In this document: piece by piece, positions 21,853-23,437 of the stretch
How the letters are laid out: each line of letters begins with the position of its first letter
Numbering within the stretch: position 1 is the first letter of the stretch
NCBI GenBank assembly: GCA_018260285.1
Contig: JAGLBH010000007.1
Location: forward strand, 1-23,437
Length of the DNA: 23,437 nucleotides
Source: Arthrobacter sp.
Lineage (GTDB): Bacteria; Actinomycetota; Actinomycetes; Actinomycetales; Micrococcaceae
Direction of reading: 5' to 3'
Notes under the pieces: model-generated
Databases searched by the model: none
What the model was told of the DNA's origin: nothing
What the model saw: the letters and a program-made list of their open reading frames with translations, nothing else
Program-made: the position numbers and the translations under genes

Positions 21853-22194
21853 ATGAGCAGAATCTTCACCACGAGCGTGGCCTCCGTGTACCCGCTGTAT
21901 GTCGCCAAGGCCGAGCGGAAGGGCCGCACGCAGGCCGAGGTGGACGAGGTGCACCGCTGGCTCACGTGCTTCACGCAGGAGCAGATCCAGGAGCACCTGG
22001 ACGCGGGCACCACGTTTGAGGACTTCTTCGCGGCCGCCCCCATGAATCCCAGCGCCCCGCTCATCAAGGGCGTGGTCTGCGGGGTGAGGGTGGAGGACGT
22101 CGAGGACCCGCTCATGCAGAAGATCCGCTGGCTGGACAAGCTCGTGGACGAGCTCGCCAAGGGCAAGGCCATGGAGAAGATTCTGCGCAGCTGA
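21853..22194 (+). CDS. DUF2200 family protein
   Basis: 113 residues: [39 protein letters not shown], then [59 protein letters not shown]. This is the conserved DUF2200 domain over its full length ([42 protein letters not shown]). It is small, soluble and cytoplasmic, with unknown function; it is found widely in bacteria as a single-domain protein. It appears to be translated from a leaderless mRNA. It converges on the FBP-domain gene across a 23-bp gap containing a run of nine G. Confidence 0.92.
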   Translation: MSRIFTTSVASVYPLYVAKAERKGRTQAEVDEVHRWLTCFTQEQIQEHLDAGTTFEDFFAAAPMNPSAPLIKGVVCGVRVEDVEDPLMQKIRWLDKLVDELAKGKAMEKILRS

Positions 22195-22217
22195 GCGGGC
22201 CCTCGGGAGGGGGGGGG

Positions 22218-22718
22218 CTACTTGAGCTTCTCCGCCACGGAGGCGATGAGTCGCTGGACGTTGCCGAGCGTGCGCTCGATGCGCTCCTCCTGCGTGAGGG
22301 TCTCCTCCATCTGGCGCACGCCCTCGGGCTTCTTGGTGCCGAGCGTGTAGTCGACGCACGCCAGGTCCGTGCAGATGTACCCGCCGACGCTGCCGTAGCT
22401 GTCCTTGCTGGACTTGGTCGTGGGGATCGAGACCATGGACACGCCCGTGGAGGAGTGGAGCGCCAGGCACAGCTGGCACATCCGGGCGCCGCCGGAGCCC
22501 TTGGCGCTGCGCTTCTCCATGCTGATGCCTCGCAGGCCGTCCTCGGTCTCTGCGACGACGTACGCGTTCTGCGGCGACTTGGGGTCGCTCCAGGCGAGGA
22601 AGAACTGCTTGTCCCAGTCGGCGTCGAGCACGGCGGGCGGAATGCCGATGCGGGAGGCCGCTCCCTTAGAGCAGTTGATGAAGGATTTTCGGACGGATGC
22701 TTCGGTCTGTGGCTGCAT
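22218..22718 (-). CDS. FBP domain protein with C-terminal treble-clef zinc finger
   Basis: 166 residues. The N-terminus is MQPQTEASVRKSFINCSKGAASRIGIPPAVLDADWDKQFFLAWSDPKSPQNAYVVAETEDGLRGISMEKR. The zinc finger follows with MCQLCLALH and YICTDLACVDY, giving a C-x2-C plus C-x4-C set of four ligands, and the C-terminus is a helix (TQEERIERTLGNVQRLIASVAEKLK). The layout matches the actinobacterial FBP domain family, whose finger resembles that of the EF-G-binding (FusB-like) protein; a link to translation or fusidic-acid response is possible but unproven. AAAGG is 7 nt before the ATG at 22718. Longer in-frame starts upstream lack an SD and add unlike sequence. Confidence 0.88.
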   Translation of the reverse strand: MQPQTEASVRKSFINCSKGAASRIGIPPAVLDADWDKQFFLAWSDPKSPQNAYVVAETEDGLRGISMEKRSAKGSGGARMCQLCLALHSSTGVSMVSIPTTKSSKDSYGSVGGYICTDLACVDYTLGTKKPEGVRQMEETLTQEERIERTLGNVQRLIASVAEKLK

Positions 22719-23018
22719 GAGGGTGCCTTTCGGGCGGTGGGAGGTCAGACAGGGGCGGCGGATGGCGCCTGCTTCACACGCAGGCGCGGCATCAGGCACG
22801 GATTCTCTCTGGTTGAGGCGCGCATTGCGCAGCCGGCCTCCTGACGCCCTCTCGGGCTGTTCGCACCGCAGCTCGGCGTTCCGAACGCTCAGTGCCACGA
22901 AAAGTTTCCGTCTGCACCGTAGCACAGCGGGGGCGGACGACGACGGCGGGGCCGCGAACGTCAGGCAGAAAGTGTACAAACGTCCCATCATGAAGCGTCA
23001 ATAAAGGGATAAATTGTG
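22719..23018. promoter_or_regulatory. Divergent spacer between the FBP and AlbA_2 genes
   Basis: No gene is seen in about 300 bp. It contains a perfect 8-bp hairpin GCGCCTGC-TTCACAC-GCAGGCGC (22765-22787), which would lie in the FBP leader. A possible extended -10 for the FBP gene on the minus strand is TGCTACGGT (22916-22924). Two GTGTACAA copies occur at 22972-22979 and 23016-23023, 44 bp apart. Confidence 0.45.
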
Positions 23019-23026
23019 TACAATTT
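23011..23026 (+). promoter_or_regulatory. Leaderless promoter and overlapping palindrome of the AlbA_2 gene
   Basis: TACAAT at 23019-23024 is a -10 whose expected +1 is the A of the ATG at 23031; no SD is present. It is embedded in the palindrome AAATTG-TGTA-CAATTT (23011-23026), so a protein bound there would block transcription. Confidence 0.6.
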
Positions 23027-23030
23027 GTTC

Positions 23031-23437
23031 ATGACTATGGACACTCGTCTTCTTGCGCAGACCATCAGTGACTTGAGAGCGAGGGGCGGAGACACCCTGG
23101 ATGTTGAGGCAAAGAGGGCGACGGGGGGAACCCCGGACTTGAAGCCCACGCTCTGTGCGTTTGGAAACTTGCCCTCCGGGGGAGTCATCATTTTAGGGCT
23201 GGATGAAGACGATAACTTTCGAACAGTGGGTGTCCACAACGTTCCCTTGGCTGAGCAGGCAGTTGCGTCTCAGGCCCGCAAAGGGGTAGTGCCTCCTGTC
23301 CAGGTGGAGTTCACCGCGACGCCCTTTGAAGGGGAGACGCTTCTGGTCGTCCAAGTTATGCCTTTGCCTTCGGCCGCGAGACCGTGTTTCACCAAGGGCA
23401 AAGCCTATCTGCGCCAGAGCGACGGTGATTATGAGAT
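23031..23437 (+). CDS. Schlafen/AlbA_2-domain protein, 5' part only
   Basis: About 135 residues are visible before the window ends. After MTMDTRLLAQTISDLRARGGD comes the AlbA_2 pattern: LDVEAKRATGGTPDLKPTLCAFGNLPSGGVIILGLDEDDNFRTVGVHN, with the E-x-K of the putative nuclease core and the GGxIILGxD strand, then QAVASQARKGVVPPVQVEFTATPFEGETLLVVQV and RPCFTKGKAYLRQSDGDYE (the Y-x-R-x-G/S-x block). AlbA_2 proteins bind nucleic acid; bacterial forms act as regulators or in defence and RNA cleavage, and often have a C-terminal winged helix that would lie outside this window. The gene is divergent from the FBP gene. A specific function cannot be assigned. Confidence 0.85.
   Translation, partial: MTMDTRLLAQTISDLRARGGDTLDVEAKRATGGTPDLKPTLCAFGNLPSGGVIILGLDEDDNFRTVGVHNVPLAEQAVASQARKGVVPPVQVEFTATPFEGETLLVVQVMPLPSAARPCFTKGKAYLRQSDGDYE

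Noticed and set aside
22209..22217. Phase-variable run of nine G
   Set aside because: It lies between two convergent stop codons and not within a coding frame or promoter.
22719..22991. N-terminal extension of the FBP protein
   Set aside because: The in-frame upstream sequence is Arg/Ala-rich and unlike the family, without an SD, while the ATG at 22718 has AAAGG at 7 nt.

Overview
The window is a contiguous piece of a high-GC Gram-positive chromosome, most likely an actinobacterium of the order Micrococcales (perhaps Micrococcaceae-like). The reasons are the strong G/C bias at third codon positions, the rpsF-ssb-rpsR-rplI block close to dnaB, TTGTCCACA-type DnaA boxes, -10 hexamers of the TAGACT/TACAAT type, and actinobacterial families such as the FBP zinc-finger and the PRC-barrel/DUF2382 protein. 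The genus is a guess. I saw no rRNA, tRNA or true CRISPR array.

Left part (1-7160): the 3' end of an exported-protein gene faces ppk2 (polyphosphate kinase 2). ppk2 is divergent from a small SAM-dependent methyltransferase. Then comes the housekeeping operon rpsF-ssb-rpsR-rplI, with an SD-masking structured leader and a strong terminator. After a roughly 390-bp stretch without a convincing gene, a perfect 26-bp inverted repeat closes a leaderless vanZ-like gene. A 470-bp spacer packed with DnaA boxes separates that gene from dnaB.

Middle (7160-14830): a highly expressed-looking PRC-barrel/DUF2382 stress-type protein converges on a secreted M6 (immune inhibitor A-like) metalloprotease across a bidirectional terminator. 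A DUF305-type lipoprotein with substituted histidines follows, then an AI-2E-family membrane protein and a fatty-acyl-CoA ligase. The spacer between these last two holds a non-coding array: five 18-nt hairpins at an exact 32-bp period, flanked by a large stem-loop, a 14-bp G-rich tandem repeat and a 9-bp tandem repeat.

Right part (14830-23437): a four-gene oligopeptide-type ABC transporter operon (lipoprotein binding protein, two permeases and one protein with two fused ATPase domains) ends next to a scarred accessory patch. There, a 5'-truncated HIT-family gene and a second, internally deleted copy of its 3' end flank a hipB-hipA toxin-antitoxin module whose toxin is cut to 46 residues. A small HTH protein gene follows, then a leaderless DUF2200 gene, an FBP zinc-finger gene and the start of a leaderless Schlafen/AlbA_2-domain gene that runs off the window.

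The most unusual elements are the DnaA-box cluster in front of dnaB, the 32-bp hairpin array, the HIT/hipBA scar with its 37-bp direct repeats, and three genes whose -10 box sits exactly where a leaderless start requires.
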